A DNA stretch of 64,000 nt, from positions 478,984-542,983 of the forward strand of contig WRLM01000001.1 of the NCBI GenBank assembly GCA_009777615.1, read 5' to 3'. Source of the DNA: Candidatus Methanoplasma cognatum. Its GTDB lineage: Archaea; Thermoplasmatota; Thermoplasmata; Methanomassiliicoccales; Methanomethylophilaceae. Shown one piece after another: positions 36,992 through 47,400 of the stretch. The notes under the pieces were generated by a model. That model saw only the letters and a program-made list of their open reading frames with translations, did no database searches and was not told where the DNA came from. Every line of letters begins with the position of its first letter. Position 1 is the stretch's first letter. Made by a program: the position numbers and the translations under genes.

Positions 36992-37188
36992 CCCCGCCTC
37001 TTTCCTATATCTGCAAAATATGCATACTTTTTGCCCCCAACTGGCTCCGAGCGGACGAGCCGCGCGGCGGCTCCGACACACAGAGGGCCAAACTTATGTT
37101 CCGGCCGGTCCGGGACGATCCTCTCACCGCGGTAAAACTTCCGCAGGGGGAAGGACGCCTGCCATTCCTCGATTCCCATGCGGTTCAT
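36988..37188 (-). CDS. Possible small ORF leading the purSQL operon
   Basis: A 66-codon frame whose stop overlaps the purS ATG in ATGA fashion, just like the purS-purQ joint. Its ATG at 37188 has AGAGGGA close upstream. The product is basic (rich in Arg and Lys), soluble, and unlike anything I know. The position suggests translational coupling, or a leader with control function. It could also be chance, since the purS start already has its own ribosome site. The rest of the purS-purC gap (37189-37409) holds only the divergent promoters. Confidence 0.35.
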   Translation of the reverse strand: MNRMGIEEWQASFPLRKFYRGERIVPDRPEHKFGPLCVGAAARLVRSEPVGGKKYAYFADIGKRRG

Positions 37189-37409
37189 AATCCCTCTTGA
37201 GTACGGAACGGATGAGGCCCAGAAAAAGAGGGTGCGGGCGGTCAGTTCTTTTCTTAAAGCCCGACCGACCGCATAAAACCGGGTAAACAGCATAGGGCGG
37301 AGTTATTTTTCATTGCTAATAAATCTTTCTTATTAGAAAAACTCGGACCTATTCATGAAATGGGACCAGCAGTGAGAAGATTTAATATCCCTTGCTGTTA
37401 ACCCCCGGT

Positions 37410-38315
37410 ATGAAGCTCATCCGCAAGGGTAAGGTCAAAGAAGTCTACCAGGCGGACGGCGATACGCTGGAGTTTGTTTTCAGCGACAATATTTCCGTTT
37501 TTGATAAGATCATTCCATCCTCCATCCCCCACAAAGGAGAGACGCTCTGCAGAACAGCGCTGCATTGGTTCAGTTTGCTGGAGAAGATCGGGATAAAGGG
37601 GCACCTGATCGAGTATCTGCCGCCGAACGGGATGAGGGTGAAGAGATTCAGCATCATTGAGGATTACGATAAAATAAACACGGACACAACCAATTATCTC
37701 ATTCCGCTGGAGTTCATATGCAGACATTATGTGGCCGGATCCCTCATGGACCGCATAAGCTCTGGCAAGGTCTCTCCGGAGGCGCTCGGATTCCCAAAAG
37801 GCCATGAGGTGAAGTACGGGGAGAAGCTTCCCCGCCCGTATTTAGAAACAACAACGAAACTGGAAGAACATGACAGAGAGTTGGACGAAGAGGAGGCCAA
37901 GAAGATCGCCGGACTTACCGATGAGGATTACAAAGGCATACTGGACACTATCCTTGCCATCGATAAGATGATCGAAGAGGAGGCGGCGAAGCGCGGCCTC
38001 ATACATGTGGACGGAAAGAAAGAGTTCGGATACGACGAGGTCCGCAACCTGGTCGTCATTGATACTTTCGGCACCTGCGACGAGGACCGCTGGTGGGACC
38101 TGGGATCATATAAAGACGGGGAGGTGGTCGAACTGAGCAAAGAATTCGTACGCCAGCACTACCGCGAGACAGGGTATCACGCCGAACTGAGCGCTCTCCG
38201 GGAGAAGGGGCTGCCCGACATACCCATACCGCCGCTTCCGGAAGACATAGTGAGAAGAGTGACCGACCTCTATGCGGGCATGTTCGAGAGAATAACCGGA
38301 GAGAGGTTCCGCTGA
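37410..38315 (+). CDS. purC: Phosphoribosylaminoimidazole-succinocarboxamide synthase
   Basis: A 301-residue SAICAR synthase that joins aspartate to CAIR. It has LIRKGKVKEVY at the N-terminus (phosphate-binding region), SVFDKIIPSSIPHKG near 29, a PLEFICRHYVAGS block near 99, and a DTFGTCDEDRWW block near 213. ATG 37410 was chosen over a TTG six codons upstream. It is divergent from purS, so the shared 0.4-kb region probably controls purine synthesis on both sides. Confidence 0.95.
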   Translation: MKLIRKGKVKEVYQADGDTLEFVFSDNISVFDKIIPSSIPHKGETLCRTALHWFSLLEKIGIKGHLIEYLPPNGMRVKRFSIIEDYDKINTDTTNYLIPLEFICRHYVAGSLMDRISSGKVSPEALGFPKGHEVKYGEKLPRPYLETTTKLEEHDRELDEEEAKKIAGLTDEDYKGILDTILAIDKMIEEEAAKRGLIHVDGKKEFGYDEVRNLVVIDTFGTCDEDRWWDLGSYKDGEVVELSKEFVRQHYRETGYHAELSALREKGLPDIPIPPLPEDIVRRVTDLYAGMFERITGERFR

Positions 38316-38366
38316 TCCCCGAATACCGGAGCGTTAACTCTGCTCCGCGTGTTCCCCGGTTGAAAG

Positions 38367-38669
38367 GGCGTCAAGTCATGATAGTACCCCCCCTTCTGTT
38401 TCAGGCAGCATTCAACTACGCGCTCTACCCGCCGGTCTCGGGCGGTCATCCCGGCTGTATGAGTTTGCTCCGATGAGGTGTCGCCGTTTCACCATATCCT
38501 TGGGAACGTCACTGTCCGCAGATCATCCTTAACCAAGGCTGTGTCGTTTCTGGGCCCTTGCCAAAGCTCTCGCCTTACCGGATTTCCCGGTTCATCTTGC
38601 CCTGTGGAGGAGGGAAGTTCCTCAGCTGGATCGAATCCTACCGTCGGCTGCCCTTCATCTCTTGACGCC
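38367..38669 (-). ncRNA. rnpB: RNase P RNA
   Basis: The catalytic RNA of RNase P, which trims tRNA 5' ends. Read on the minus strand, GGCGTCAAG (38669-38661) pairs perfectly with CTTGACGCC (38375-38367) as helix P1. Between them come GAGGAACTTCC (conserved region I), CTCCACAGGGCAAGATG, GGGCCCAGAAACGACAC, ATGGTGAAACGGC followed by CGGAGCAA, GAATGCTGCC, and ACAGAAGGGGGGG (conserved region V). The order and spacing match archaeal type A RNase P RNA at about 303 nt. Exact ends are set by P1 and could differ by a few bases. The rest of the 0.5-kb gap after purC is empty. Confidence 0.88.
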
Positions 38670-38812
38670 AATAGTATACAAAATCGGTATTTTTCTTTAA
38701 CGGTCAGACAGAATCAATAATGTCGGCAGTGTTGCCCATTCATTATACCCGACCTAGATCAAATAATTCATCGATAGAGCGCTGTCAGTTGTGTATGGCT
38801 CTCGAACATCCT

Positions 38813-39127
38813 TTATGCCATGGCAATTATTACAAACAAACAAAGAACACATATGACAACTCCCATGCCCCATGCCCCTACGACGGCTAGCTTTACGGAT
38901 GTAAGAGAACTCCCGTCATCGAACCGTTCGGTTGCTGTTGCCCATTTCCATTTACCCAATTTAGCCATTATTTCAGCGCATAATCCAATTATAACAACCA
39001 ATGTTGAAAAAAATGATGCCAGATATACAAAAATGATCGAGGCGCTAAGCAATGCAGAAACAAAAGTTAAAGCACTGAATCCAATTATTGAACATATCAG
39101 GGTCTTTTCTTTTCTTTCGTCGTTCAT
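38813..39127 (-). CDS. Small membrane protein, unknown
   Basis: A 104-residue protein with an MNDERKEK start, two adjacent hydrophobic spans (about 10-50) and a third at the C-terminus (about 80-103). A polar WKWATATERFDDGSS loop lies between. GAGGCGCTGGGT lies upstream of the ATG. No family recognised. It lies in an AT-richer stretch with the next small membrane protein. Confidence 0.55.
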   Translation of the reverse strand: MNDERKEKTLICSIIGFSALTFVSALLSASIIFVYLASFFSTLVVIIGLCAEIMAKLGKWKWATATERFDDGSSLTSVKLAVVGAWGMGVVICVLCLFVIIAMA

Positions 39128-39222
39128 ACCCAGCGCCTCACTGAAAAACCGCTACCTGATACAACACTGAATAAAAGCATAATGGCGGCCATTATAGAGC
39201 CGCCGGTTTTATTTTGTCCTCA

Positions 39223-39423
39223 TTAAACCTTAACGGTTCTGCTTGATAAGAAGAACCAAATTCCCACCGACAGGTCTATCCCGCCAAGGATGAATAGTAC
39301 CCATGATACGTTAGACAATATAGGTATGAATAATGTTATCACAGCAAACAGCAGAATTCCGATTCCGCCCGCCATCATCATTTTTCCAAACATACGGCGC
39401 GGATTGTTTGATATCGTTTCCAT
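39223..39423 (-). CDS. Small two-span membrane protein, unknown
   Basis: A 66-residue protein with a polar N-terminus and two hydrophobic spans (about 17-37 and 41-60). AGGTGG lies upstream of the ATG. No family recognised. It is probably a separate gene from 38813-39127, with 95 bases between them. Confidence 0.5.
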   Translation of the reverse strand: METISNNPRRMFGKMMMAGGIGILLFAVITLFIPILSNVSWVLFILGGIDLSVGIWFFLSSRTVKV

Positions 39424-39628
39424 AGTGCCACCTAAAGAACATATGGGAAATGATACAATAAAAACTATCGCAGACTGTCCCTAAGATGAAGACGAGAACG
39501 GCAAAGCAGGCTACTTATTTTGGTTTCCAAGATTGTTTCCATCCCTCTTGTTCCGGCTCCATTTCGCATCCCGCATTGTACTTTTAGAAATATATTAAAT
39601 ACATTCAAAACATGTTTAGTAAGCAATC

Positions 39629-40183
39629 ATGAATTCAAAGGACAAGAAGGGAGAGATAATCCACAGGACCGCCGAGCTGCTGTCTTCGGCGGACGGCGCA
39701 TCTGATATTACTACAAGAAGGATCGCCGAGAATGCCGGAATAAATCCCGCGATGGTGAACTATTACTTCGGCTCCAAAGAGAACCTCCTGAAAGAAGCGA
39801 TATCGGCGATGAACGGAGACCGCCGGACGGAAACGCCCCAAAGCGGCGGCGGTTCCAGGAAGGCGATGTTCGATTATCTTGTAGGAATATGTGAAACGAA
39901 CATGCAATACGCCGGATTCGGACTGAGCAGGGACACTGTTTCTTTTTCGAACGATGTCAAGAAGGCATCCTCGGTCCTTTTTGAGATGAAGGGATCCCAC
40001 GACGGCAAGAAACCCGATAAAGAGGATGCGGCCCGGATATTCAGGACAGTGTGCTTCCTTATGGCAGCATCCTTGGATCCGGAAGGATTCGCAGAATGCT
40101 CCGGGACTGACATCCGCGTGAAGAGTGAGTTAAGATCATCGGTATCGGGTCAGCTTGATATCCTGCTTGGGGATTCCCTGTAA
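39629..40183 (+). CDS. TetR-family transcriptional regulator
   Basis: A 184-residue repressor-type protein. Residues 6-50 are the TetR helix-turn-helix (DITTRRIAENAGINPAMVNY, then YFGSKENLL). The C-terminal ligand domain is not specific enough to name an inducer. A TATA-like AAATATATTAAATAC lies about 30 bp upstream with no Shine-Dalgarno site. Its target may be the small membrane proteins next door or the gene itself. Confidence 0.85.
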   Translation: MNSKDKKGEIIHRTAELLSSADGASDITTRRIAENAGINPAMVNYYFGSKENLLKEAISAMNGDRRTETPQSGGGSRKAMFDYLVGICETNMQYAGFGLSRDTVSFSNDVKKASSVLFEMKGSHDGKKPDKEDAARIFRTVCFLMAASLDPEGFAECSGTDIRVKSELRSSVSGQLDILLGDSL

Positions 40184-40240
40184 GAAATCACCACTAGAAC
40201 AGTAGGAAATATTTTACCGCTTTATCTGATTATATGTCTT

Positions 40241-40678
40241 ATGCTCATATCCTCAAAGGGACGTTACGCGCTCAGATGCATGCTAGATATCTCGCTGAAC
40301 GGCCTGGAGGAGAACGTGAAGCTGAAGGATATCGCTGACAGGCAGGATATCCCGATAAAATATCTTGAGCAGATCGTCTCTTCCCTCAATAAGGCAGGCT
40401 TTGTCATAAGCGAGAGGGGGCCCAAAGGCGGCTACCGCCTTTCGAAGGCTCCCGAAGAGTACACAGTGGGGATGATAGTGAAACTGATAGAGGGAGATAC
40501 CGCACCTGTCTCGTGTTTTTCCGAGGACTGCGAGAGGTCGGATCGTTGTGTGTCAATGATATTGTGGAAAAAGCTCAATGAGGCCGTGAACTCTGTCCTC
40601 GAAGGTACCACTCTCGCTGATATGATAGATTGGAGCTCCAAGGGCAGATTCATCGAGATAGAGATCCCGGATTACTGA
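40241..40678 (+). CDS. Rrf2-family regulator, IscR-like
   Basis: A 145-residue Rrf2 protein. The winged helix includes [31 protein letters not shown] and RGPKGGYRL. Three cysteines in [12 protein letters not shown] (near residues 88-99) match the Fe-S binding site of IscR/CymR-type sensors. It converges on the cysK-iscU-iscS operon with a 7-base overlap, so it probably tunes Fe-S or cysteine supply. Archaeal Rrf2 proteins are usually seen as gained from bacteria. Confidence 0.88.
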   Translation: MLISSKGRYALRCMLDISLNGLEENVKLKDIADRQDIPIKYLEQIVSSLNKAGFVISERGPKGGYRLSKAPEEYTVGMIVKLIEGDTAPVSCFSEDCERSDRCVSMILWKKLNEAVNSVLEGTTLADMIDWSSKGRFIEIEIPDY

Positions 40679-41601
40679 AACATCTCCGTTGAAAGATATC
40701 TCTCTCCGGTGTCAGGGGCTATGAACACTATTGTCTTACCCTTATTCTCCGGCAATTTTGCAAGCTTCACAGATGCGGCGAGCGCCGCCCCTGATGATAT
40801 TCCCACAAGCAGACCCTCTTTCTTCGCGGTTTCTCTGCCGAACGCTAATGCCTCTTCTCCGGAGATCCTGACAATCTCGTCTATCACGGACATATCGAGG
40901 ATCGCCGGGACGAACCCCGCCCCTATCCCCTGTATCTTGTGAGGCCCCGGGTTCCCGCCGGAGAGGACATCCGACTCCGCGGGCTCGACTGCCACGTTTT
41001 TGATATTCGGGTTCTTGGACTTAAGGTACTTTCCGGCTCCGACGATGGTTCCTCCGGTGCCGACCCCTGCGACAAAGATGTCTGTCTTTCCGCAGGTGTC
41101 GTCCCATATCTCCGGCCCGGTCGTGAGCTCATGGAATTTCGGGTTCGCCGGGTTCGTGAACTGGCTCAGTATTACGCTGCCAGAGATCTCTTTCGCAAGC
41201 TCATTGGATCTGGCGATCGCGCCCTTCATACCGTCCTTGCCGGGCGTGAGGACGAGTTCGGCGCCGTACGCGCTCAGAAGGTTACGGCGCTCCATGCTCA
41301 TCGTTTCAGGCATGGTCAGGATGAGCCTGTATCCTTTGGAAGCGGCTATCGCCGCCAGCCCGATGCCCGTGTTGCCGGACGTCGGCTCTATGATGACCGC
41401 GCCTTTTTTGATTAAGCCCCTTCTTTCGGCGTCGTCTATCATCGCGAACGACGCCCTGTCCTTCACACTGCCCGTGGGGTTCCTGGATTCCAGCTTGGCG
41501 ATGATCTTTGCGTTCAGGCCGTGTTCTTTCTCGATGTTCTTAAGCCTCAACAAAGGCGTTCTGCCAATAAGGTCTGTAAGATTCTCATGTATCATATCCA
41601 T
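40672..41601 (-). CDS. cysK: Cysteine synthase A (O-acetylserine sulfhydrylase)
   Basis: A 309-residue PLP enzyme making cysteine from O-acetylserine and sulfide. The PLP lysine is in NPTGSVKDR near residue 43, the substrate loop is PTSGNTGIG near 72, and the phosphate loop is GVGTGGTI near 178. Start ATG 41601 shares its A with the iscU stop (TGATG). It lies last in iscS-iscU-cysK, linking cysteine supply to sulfur release for Fe-S clusters. Confidence 0.93.
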   Translation of the reverse strand: MDMIHENLTDLIGRTPLLRLKNIEKEHGLNAKIIAKLESRNPTGSVKDRASFAMIDDAERRGLIKKGAVIIEPTSGNTGIGLAAIAASKGYRLILTMPETMSMERRNLLSAYGAELVLTPGKDGMKGAIARSNELAKEISGSVILSQFTNPANPKFHELTTGPEIWDDTCGKTDIFVAGVGTGGTIVGAGKYLKSKNPNIKNVAVEPAESDVLSGGNPGPHKIQGIGAGFVPAILDMSVIDEIVRISGEEALAFGRETAKKEGLLVGISSGAALAASVKLAKLPENKGKTIVFIAPDTGERYLSTEMFQ

Positions 41602-42050
41602 CAATCTTCTTCATGCAGATCTTCGTGATGGCTGTCGTGTATGTCGTCGGCGGGTTTTTCGAGCCCGTCTATCTTTATGCCATTCTTGTCGGCGTAGTCC
41701 CACAGGGCGGCACGCACCGCCTCTTCCGCAAGGACGGAGCAGTGAACTTTGATCGAGGGCAGGCCGTCCAGAGCGTCCATGACGCTTCTGTTGGTAAGTT
41801 TGAGTGCCTCGTTTATGTGCTTTCCTTTTATGAGCTCGGTCGCCATGCTGCTGGTGGCCACTGCCGCGCCGCAGCCGAAGGTCTTGAATTTAACGTCTTT
41901 GATGAAGCCGCCTTCGTCTATGTCGAGGTACACCCTCATGATGTCCCCGCATTTTGCGTTGCCAACCGTGCCGACGCCGCTTGCGTTCTCTATCTCCCCC
42001 ACATTCCTGGGGTTTGTAAAATGGTCCATCACCTTTGCGCTGTATTGCAT
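41601..42050 (-). CDS. iscU: Fe-S cluster scaffold IscU/NifU-N
   Basis: A 149-residue scaffold on which [2Fe-2S]/[4Fe-4S] clusters are built. The three ligand cysteines are in [15 protein letters not shown] and [11 protein letters not shown]. The C-terminal tail ([17 protein letters not shown]) is unusually rich in His, Asp and Glu and might bind metal. One base separates it from the iscS stop. Confidence 0.92.
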   Translation of the reverse strand: MQYSAKVMDHFTNPRNVGEIENASGVGTVGNAKCGDIMRVYLDIDEGGFIKDVKFKTFGCGAAVATSSMATELIKGKHINEALKLTNRSVMDALDGLPSIKVHCSVLAEEAVRAALWDYADKNGIKIDGLEKPADDIHDSHHEDLHEED

Positions 42051-42051
42051 T

Positions 42052-43236
42052 TCATGCCTCCTTGTTCTTAATGGCGTCCTCGTACAACGGGGACATTGAT
42101 CTTAGTTTAGCCACCACTTCCTTCAAAGCCTCGACCGTATAGTCGAGTTCTTCCTTTGTGGTGTGTTCGGACATGGTCATTCTCAGGGACCCGTGGGCGA
42201 TCTCATGCGGCAGCCCTATCGCCAGGAGCACATGCGACGGGTCAAGCGAGCCGGACGCGCATGCAGATCCCGTTGAGGCCGCGATCCCTTTCATGTCGAC
42301 CATCATGAGCATCGACTCTCCCTCTATGTATCTGAAGCTGATGTTGGCATTCCCGGGAAGCCTTCTTTCCCTGTCGCCGTTGAGTCTTGAGTGCGGTATC
42401 TCCTTCAGCAATCTGTCGATCAGGTAGTTCCTCATCTCGGTCACCTTGACAATATTCTCGGCCATTGTTCCTTTGGAAATCTCCGCCGCTTTTCCGAACC
42501 CTACTATTCCCGGAACATTCAGCGTTCCGGCCCTTCTTTTCCTCTCATGGGGTCCGCCGTGCATCATTGGTGCGAGCTTCACGCTGTTCTTCATGTAAAG
42601 CATGCCGACGCCTTTGGGCCCGTTGACCTTGTGCGCGCTGGCGCTCAGCAGATCGATATTCTCTTTCTCCACATCTATGGGGATGTGTCCGAAGGCCTGC
42701 ACGGCGTCGGTATGGAACAGTATTCCCTTGGAGCGTGCGATCTCTCCGATTTCCTTTATGGGCTGTATGGTGCCGATCTCATTGTTAGCGTATATCACGG
42801 ATATCAATATCGTATCCGGGCGGATGGCGGCCTTGAGCTCATCAATTTTTATTATTCCTTTGTCGTCCACGCCTACGAAAGTGACATCGTAACCTTCCCT
42901 TGCGAGGAACTCGCACGTTTCCATCACGGCATGGTGCTCGATCGCCGATGTAATGATATGCTTCCCCTTGTCTTTTTTCATATACGCTACGGATTTGATG
43001 GCCCAGTTGTCGGACTCGCTGCCGCCGGATGTGAAATAGATCTCGTTATCCTTTGCGTTGATCAGGTTCGCTATTATCTTCCTTGCCTTCTCGCAGGCCG
43101 CGCTGCATTCGGCGCCGAAGGAGTGGATGCTGGAGGGGTTGCCGTACATCTCCGTGAGATACGGCATCATCGCATCAAGGACCTCGGGATTCAATCTTGT
43201 CGTGGCGGCATCATCCAGATAAATGATCTTCGGCAT
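42052..43236 (-). CDS. iscS: Cysteine desulfurase NifS/IscS
   Basis: A 394-residue PLP enzyme that takes sulfur from cysteine for IscU. It has a YLDDAATT start, IEHHAVMETC near residue 97, the PLP lysine in SAHKVNGPKGVG near 201, and the catalytic Cys loop in STGSACASGSLDPSHVL near 320. ATG 43236 is preferred over 43248 because GGTGAAACGA lies before it. It is first in the operon. Confidence 0.93.
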   Translation of the reverse strand: MPKIIYLDDAATTRLNPEVLDAMMPYLTEMYGNPSSIHSFGAECSAACEKARKIIANLINAKDNEIYFTSGGSESDNWAIKSVAYMKKDKGKHIITSAIEHHAVMETCEFLAREGYDVTFVGVDDKGIIKIDELKAAIRPDTILISVIYANNEIGTIQPIKEIGEIARSKGILFHTDAVQAFGHIPIDVEKENIDLLSASAHKVNGPKGVGMLYMKNSVKLAPMMHGGPHERKRRAGTLNVPGIVGFGKAAEISKGTMAENIVKVTEMRNYLIDRLLKEIPHSRLNGDRERRLPGNANISFRYIEGESMLMMVDMKGIAASTGSACASGSLDPSHVLLAIGLPHEIAHGSLRMTMSEHTTKEELDYTVEALKEVVAKLRSMSPLYEDAIKNKEA

Positions 43237-43408
43237 TCGTTTCACCATGTTTTCATGTCAGATTTCATACTATTTTGATATGAATTAATGGAAGGAGTGA
43301 ATCTCACAATATATAATTTTTTGTTATACGCCGTGCCGGAGGGGCTGTGTGGCAGATCGAGACAGTTTTCTCACAGGCTGTCTCCCCCTGCCAAAGAAAA
43401 ACGTGCTG

Positions 43409-44158
43409 TCAGTCCGGCTCAAAGACGAGTATCCCTTCGTCGACCAGCCTCTCAAGGGCCTCTTCCGCCTCTTCGCAGCCCTGTTCGGCAGAGAGCATGT
43501 ACCATTCCGCCGCTTCCTCATAATCCTGAGGCACCCCCCAGCCCTTCTCATACACCTCTCCCAGGTTGTACTGTGCGTTCTCGTCCTCCTGTTCAGCGGC
43601 AAGCAGGAACAATCTTACGGCCTCCTCATGGCTCTGATAGCACCCGCCCCTTCCCGTCTGGTGCATGAACCCCAAAGCGTTCTGCCCCGCCGCATCCCCC
43701 TGTTCCGCGGAAAGTCTGAACCATTTCACCGCTTCCTCGTCGCTCTGAGGCACGCCTGTTCCGGCCTCGCACATTATGCCCAGATTGAACTGCGCGACAG
43801 GATCCCCCTGTTCCGCGGATAGCCGGTACCATCTTGCCGCCTCTCCGTAATCCTGAGGCACGCTTTCTCCGTCATAGTACAATCCGCCCATGAGGAACTG
43901 TGCGTTCATATTCCCCTGTTCCGCGGAAAGCCTGAACCATTTCTCCGCTTTCTCATAATCTTCGTCATCATAGTACAGTCCGCCCAAGTAAAGCTGTGCT
44001 ACAGGGTCACCCCTCTCGGCGAAAAGCCTATACCATTTCTCCGCTTTTTTGTAGTCCTGACGTACGCCTTCTCCGTTCTCATACATCAGTCCGAGTTCGC
44101 ATCCCGCCTTGGCATCTCCGCTCTCCGCGAGCTTCTTCAGTTTACTGATATCGTCCAT
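43409..44158 (-). CDS. Sel1-repeat protein (249 residues)
   Basis: Built almost wholly of about seven Sel1-like TPR repeats of 34-36 residues (A-YNLG-MYE-G-GVPQDYEEA-KWYRLSAEQGD pattern), ending VFEPD. No signal peptide is seen. Sel1 repeats form helical solenoids for protein binding. A second Sel1 protein lies 4 kb away (48261-49364). Partner unknown. The repeats are alike enough for unit gain or loss. Confidence 0.8.
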   Translation of the reverse strand: MDDISKLKKLAESGDAKAGCELGLMYENGEGVRQDYKKAEKWYRLFAERGDPVAQLYLGGLYYDDEDYEKAEKWFRLSAEQGNMNAQFLMGGLYYDGESVPQDYGEAARWYRLSAEQGDPVAQFNLGIMCEAGTGVPQSDEEAVKWFRLSAEQGDAAGQNALGFMHQTGRGGCYQSHEEAVRLFLLAAEQEDENAQYNLGEVYEKGWGVPQDYEEAAEWYMLSAEQGCEEAEEALERLVDEGILVFEPD

Positions 44159-44313
44159 ATGGCGGAAATGATCGGTACCTATACATATTTTTTTTTGGAA
44201 CCTATATTTTGTTGGATAATTTTTTTTGAGTTTTTTGGTAATCCATTATGCCATTCGCCGCCGCCGGTCCGTTTGCGCGCTTCGAACGCAGAAAAAAGGC
44301 AGCATTCATTACA

Positions 44314-44396
44314 CATTTATTCGTAATTTACGAATATAATTTTTTGAAATACACATTTATTTGTATGCCGAGAGTTTTAATATACATTGATTCGTA
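44314..44396 (+). promoter_or_regulatory. Repeat and palindrome array at phosphatase-like gene promoter
   Basis: Three related 12-mers, CATTTATTCGTA (44314), CATTTATTTGTA (44354) and CATTGATTCGTA (44385), are spaced 40 and 31 bp apart, close to whole helical turns. The first overlaps a perfect palindrome TTCGTAA-T-TTACGAA (44320-44334). A TATA-like TTTTAATATAC (44375-44385) lies between the second and third. The layout fits cooperative regulator binding around the promoter. Confidence 0.5.
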
Positions 44397-44463
44397 TTTT
44401 TCCTCACGGTATGGGTTCGGGTTCCAGCGGAAACACGGGCACAGGCCGAAAAGGAGCGAAAAA

Positions 44464-47400
44464 ATGCAGACAATAACGAAACAGAGCGCAATCGTGGTGC
44501 TTCTGGTCATGGCAGTGTTGCTTCCTTGCTTGTACATCGGGGTAGAGGCAGGGGGAGGACAGCATTCCAACAATGCGGGATCACACAATGCGCGGGACGC
44601 GGACAGTCTACAACCATCTTACAACGGACCTTTCTATTTTGATGATTATACTAATAATGGCGTAAGCACCATCGCCATCGGCGCGGGACTGCCGAAGAAG
44701 ATGCAGCCTGCTCCGGCAGAACTTCTTATCAGCTTTGTATACATTGGTATCGACAATGCTTCCTCCGGCACTCATAGTTTTGTAGAGATATACAACCCGA
44801 ATGACTTTGCTGTCGGGCTGACAGGAACGTATGCACTCCACTACAAGAGCATGGCCGGTTCCAGCGAAATGAAATATTTCACACCAGACTGGATCAAATT
44901 GGATCTCGCAGGCGAGATACCTGCGGAACATTCCTTCCTGGTGAACCTTGGCGAGACCGGTTCCCTCCCGGGCGGGAATGCCCAAGTGGGCCGTCTTGAC
45001 CTTAGAGACAAGACCTTTGACCAGAGTTTTGTCTGGCCAAACGGCATTAAAGGCTACAACAAGGGCGTGAAGTTCGTCCTCACATCCAACCAGGACCAGC
45101 TTCCGAACACTTTGGCAAATCCCTTCGACGGCGACGGCGCAGGGCAGATCAATGGCTACGTGGACATGTTCGGCGTATCCGGCAACGATAACACATCTCC
45201 TTCGGTCGACGGTTATGAGACCGAGCGCTTACTTGCGAACGACAATGAGGCGCAATCCAAACAGAAAGGGTTTGCCCGCATAAACAAAGACAGCGGGATC
45301 AAATATCAGGATACTGACAACAACCTGCGAGACTTCCAGCAGGTTGACTTCAGAAGTTCGGACCTGACGGACCCCACACGCATTCCGCGCAGCATCGAAG
45401 ACGGGGCATGGGGAGAGTCCGGAACGATCGCGGGAACATTCGCCGCAGAGACCCTGACCCTGACGCCCGGTTCCACCGAGCGCGACATGAACTTCACATG
45501 GTACAGCGACAGGGAGGACGCATCCGCGTCGGCGGTCCAGATAACGAAGACCTCAAGCCTGGTGAACGGACAGTTCCCGGCTGACGGTGTTATAACGGTC
45601 ACCGGCACCTTCGGCGACGCTTCCAGCGGAAAGAGCTGGCATAAGGCCGGGGTCACCGCACTCGAGCTTGACACCGAATATGCGTACCGTGTTTCCAACG
45701 ACGGGACATACTTCAGCGAGATCTACACATTCAGGACCGCCTCCGCAGGGAACTTCCAGTTCATCGCGGTAGGCGACCCGCAGCTGGCCAACAACCAGGA
45801 TTCCGACAGCATCAACCCCGTGACCACCACGGCGGCGGGCTGGCAGAACACCCTGAGCCTTATCAGCCAATACTTCCCCGACGCACGCTTCATGGCGGGC
45901 ACCGGAGACCAGGTCGATACGGCCACCAATGAATCGCAGTACACCAACTACTTCGCACCCGAGCAGCTGCGCAGCCTGCCCGTGGCGCCGTCGGTGGGCA
46001 ACCACGAGGGCACCGCCGGCAACTTCGGATGGCATTACAACCTGCCTAACGAGACCTCCGGCAGCTACTTCGGCAACTATTGGTACACATACAACAACGC
46101 TTTGTTCGTTGTCCTCAACACTGCGCCTTACCCGGCGAACCAGAATGACCTGAACCAGTACATCCCGGTGATGGACGCGACCCTGAAGGCGGCGACGGAT
46201 GCCAACCCCGACGCCGCATGGATCTTCGTGCAGCACCACAAGTCCACGGCGTCGCCGGCCTCGCACCAGACCGACGCCGACGTTCTGGTCTGGACCCCGG
46301 CATTCAACGCCCTGATGGACAAGTACGGCGTGGACTTCGTCTTCGCCGGACACGACCATGTTTACTCAAGGAGCTGGTCCATACTCGGCGGCGAGAAGGT
46401 GGAGGGAATCGATTATTCCCTTGACAATGTGACCAACCCTGCCGGAACGATATACTTCACCCTCAGCACCGCCAGCGGCCTGAAATACTACGACTTCCGC
46501 ACGACCGCCCCCGGAAACCCTGCATGGGTCAGCGGGAACGACGGTCTGTACTTCGAGGACAAGAACGGAGTCAGGGACCTCAGCGGCATCACCGGGAAAC
46601 CGTGGTACACCAACATCGGCATTCAGGTGAAGGTGCCCCAGTTCACGGTAGTGGACGTCACCGCGGACAGCGTGACGGTTACAACCTACCGCACGGACAC
46701 CATGGCGGTAATCGACAAGTACACTGTGTTCAAGACGACCGCCCCGGCGGTTCTGGAGAGCATCAGTGTGAGCGAGTACCCGGCGAAGACCGAGTATATC
46801 ATCGGCGAGTCCCTTGACCTGACCGGCATGGTCGTCAACGCCGTATACAGCGACGGAAGCACCAAGACCGTTACAGGTTACGGTACGGACCCGGTGAAAG
46901 GCAAGACCTTGGACACGATCGGGACACAGACCGTCACCGTAGCGTACATCGAGGACGGAATGCTTTACACAACGAACTTCACGATCACCGTCGGCCTCCC
47001 GGTGGTTCTGGAGTGCATCGTCGTGAGCGAGTATCCGGTAAAGACGGAATATTTCGTCGGCGAGTCCCTTGATCTTACCGGTCTTGTTGTGACCGCCGCG
47101 TACAGCGACGGAAGCACAGAGATCGTAACGGACTACATCGCATACCCGGCGGAGGGCACGGTCCTGGATGATATCGGCACGCAGGTCGTTCTGATAGCAT
47201 ACGCAGAGGACAGCGTCACCATGCTGGCATGGTTCGACGTCACGGTGGTCCCCATCCCGGTGGTTCTGGAATGCATCGTCGTGAGCAAGTACCCGGTGAA
47301 GGCCGGGTATATCGTCGGCGAGTCCCTTGACCTTACCGGCCTGGTAGTTACCGCCGTATACAGCGACGGAAGCACCAAGGCCATAAAGGGCTACGCCGCA

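Noticed and set aside
36992-37200. Plus-strand frame opposite the purS leader
   Set aside because: No start signal and no homology; the minus-strand small frame is the better candidate and is itself only tentative.
38478-38720. Short open frames in the gap after purC
   Set aside because: The same bases make RNase P RNA with all conserved regions, so the frames are chance.
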